Positions 63,501-64,000 of a DNA stretch of 64,000 nt are shown here, piece by piece. Position numbers and translations under genes: made by a program. The notes beneath the pieces are model-generated. The model did not search any database. It was not told the origin of the DNA and was given only the letters and a program-made list of their open reading frames with translations. How positions within the stretch are numbered: the first letter of the stretch is position 1; every line of letters starts with the position of its first letter. Location of the stretch: the NCBI GenBank assembly GCA_018907035.1, contig JACCIC010000053.1, positions 2,938,001-3,002,000 of the forward strand, written 5' to 3'. The DNA comes from Sycobia sp. Sy_11 (lineage: Eukaryota; Arthropoda; Insecta; Hymenoptera; Epichrysomallidae).

Positions 63501-64000
63501 GAAGTCGGGATAGGAATATAGAGTGAGGATTACGGGGGTGTGTTAATGAAACTATACCGCGTGTGGATCTCGATGGAAGAAATTCTGAAAATTGAATGTA
63601 AAACATAAAGAATTTAGGATGATTTTGAGCGCATTCTACGTTGAGAATGTACGTCGCGTCGTGCGAATATGGCAATAATGAGCTTATATCCAGCTCAAGA
63701 TTTTTAATGCAGACGATTAAATTTCCAATTTTCAACGGAGTAAGATATCAACTTCATTTTTTTTTTATTTTTAATGGAAAATATTACGATTCAGATTTTG
63801 AATTTAATGTGTACAAATCGAATTTTTCACGGGAAATATCAGAAACGAAATTTGATCTCAAACATAACTTTCATCAGATTTGGATTGAAAGGATGGAAAC
63901 TGCAATGTTGAACCGGAATCGTTATAATTCAGAATTGGAATGAAAACGATAGCAATCCCAATCGATAACGGAAAATATTTCAACTGAGAATTCGAATAAA
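63501..64000. other. AT-rich flank
   Basis: No feature recognised to the end of the window. Confidence 0.5.

Overview
This 64 kb window looks like non-coding nuclear DNA from an animal, most likely an insect. I favour a hymenopteran (ant or wasp). The reasons are the very dense, long and pure dinucleotide arrays ((TA)n, (GA)n/(CT)n, (CA)n), the abundant CpG and CG-repeat tracts, the alternation of GC-rich islands with AT-rich stretches, and one decayed insect-type non-LTR retrotransposon. The species assignment is an inference from composition. I see no complete protein-coding gene, no rRNA, no credible tRNA, no CRISPR array and no prokaryotic gene organisation. Most open frames are translations of simple repeats (Tyr-Ile runs from TA, Arg-Glu from GA, Ser-Leu from CT, His-Thr or Cys-Val from CA/GT) or of GC-rich islands with few stops.

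Layout: about 18 GC-rich islands of 0.4-2 kb lie near 0.1-0.6, 4.1-5.5, 9.0-9.8, 12.2-14.3, 19.1-19.9, 22.9-23.6, 24.8-25.3, 26.0-27.1, 28.65-30.45, 32.1-33.5, 37.35-37.95, 40.4-41.6, 46.0-47.5, 48.5-49.5, 51.8-52.9, 54.0-56.1, 58.2-59.9 and 61.5-63.5 kb. Most carry a purine/pyrimidine dinucleotide tract, a (TA)n tract, or both. They alternate with AT-rich stretches of 1-5 kb that hold almost no recognisable genes.

The best-supported biological feature is a 5'-truncated, heavily mutated non-LTR retrotransposon of the CR1/Jockey type on the minus strand at about 50,477-51,763. Several reverse transcriptase blocks are still readable in the right order, and an (AAATA/AATA)-type 3' tail is present. 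The most interesting coding candidate is a Gln/Asn-rich exon-like segment at 33,663-33,817 on the plus strand. It follows a plausible 3' splice site and ends in a single TAA. The same frame then stays open for 87 further codons to 34,081, so it could be a terminal exon, a pseudogene with one premature stop, or a readthrough candidate.

Weaker exon-like blocks with good splice-site matches lie near 1.5-1.7 (minus), 27.0, 31.1-31.6 and 38.8-39.0 kb. A transmembrane-plus-helix stretch that reads like a tetraspanin relic lies at 16.3-16.5 kb (minus). Other structures are a near-perfect 49-bp palindrome at 34.5 kb, paired hairpins at 35.2 kb, diverged direct and inverted repeats at 42.0-42.5 kb, and a GAGA-tract plus YY1/Pho-like motif cluster at 62.4-62.6 kb. 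The genes, if any, are too fragmentary to describe as working together. The window is best read as intergenic or large-intron DNA with possible regulatory islands.
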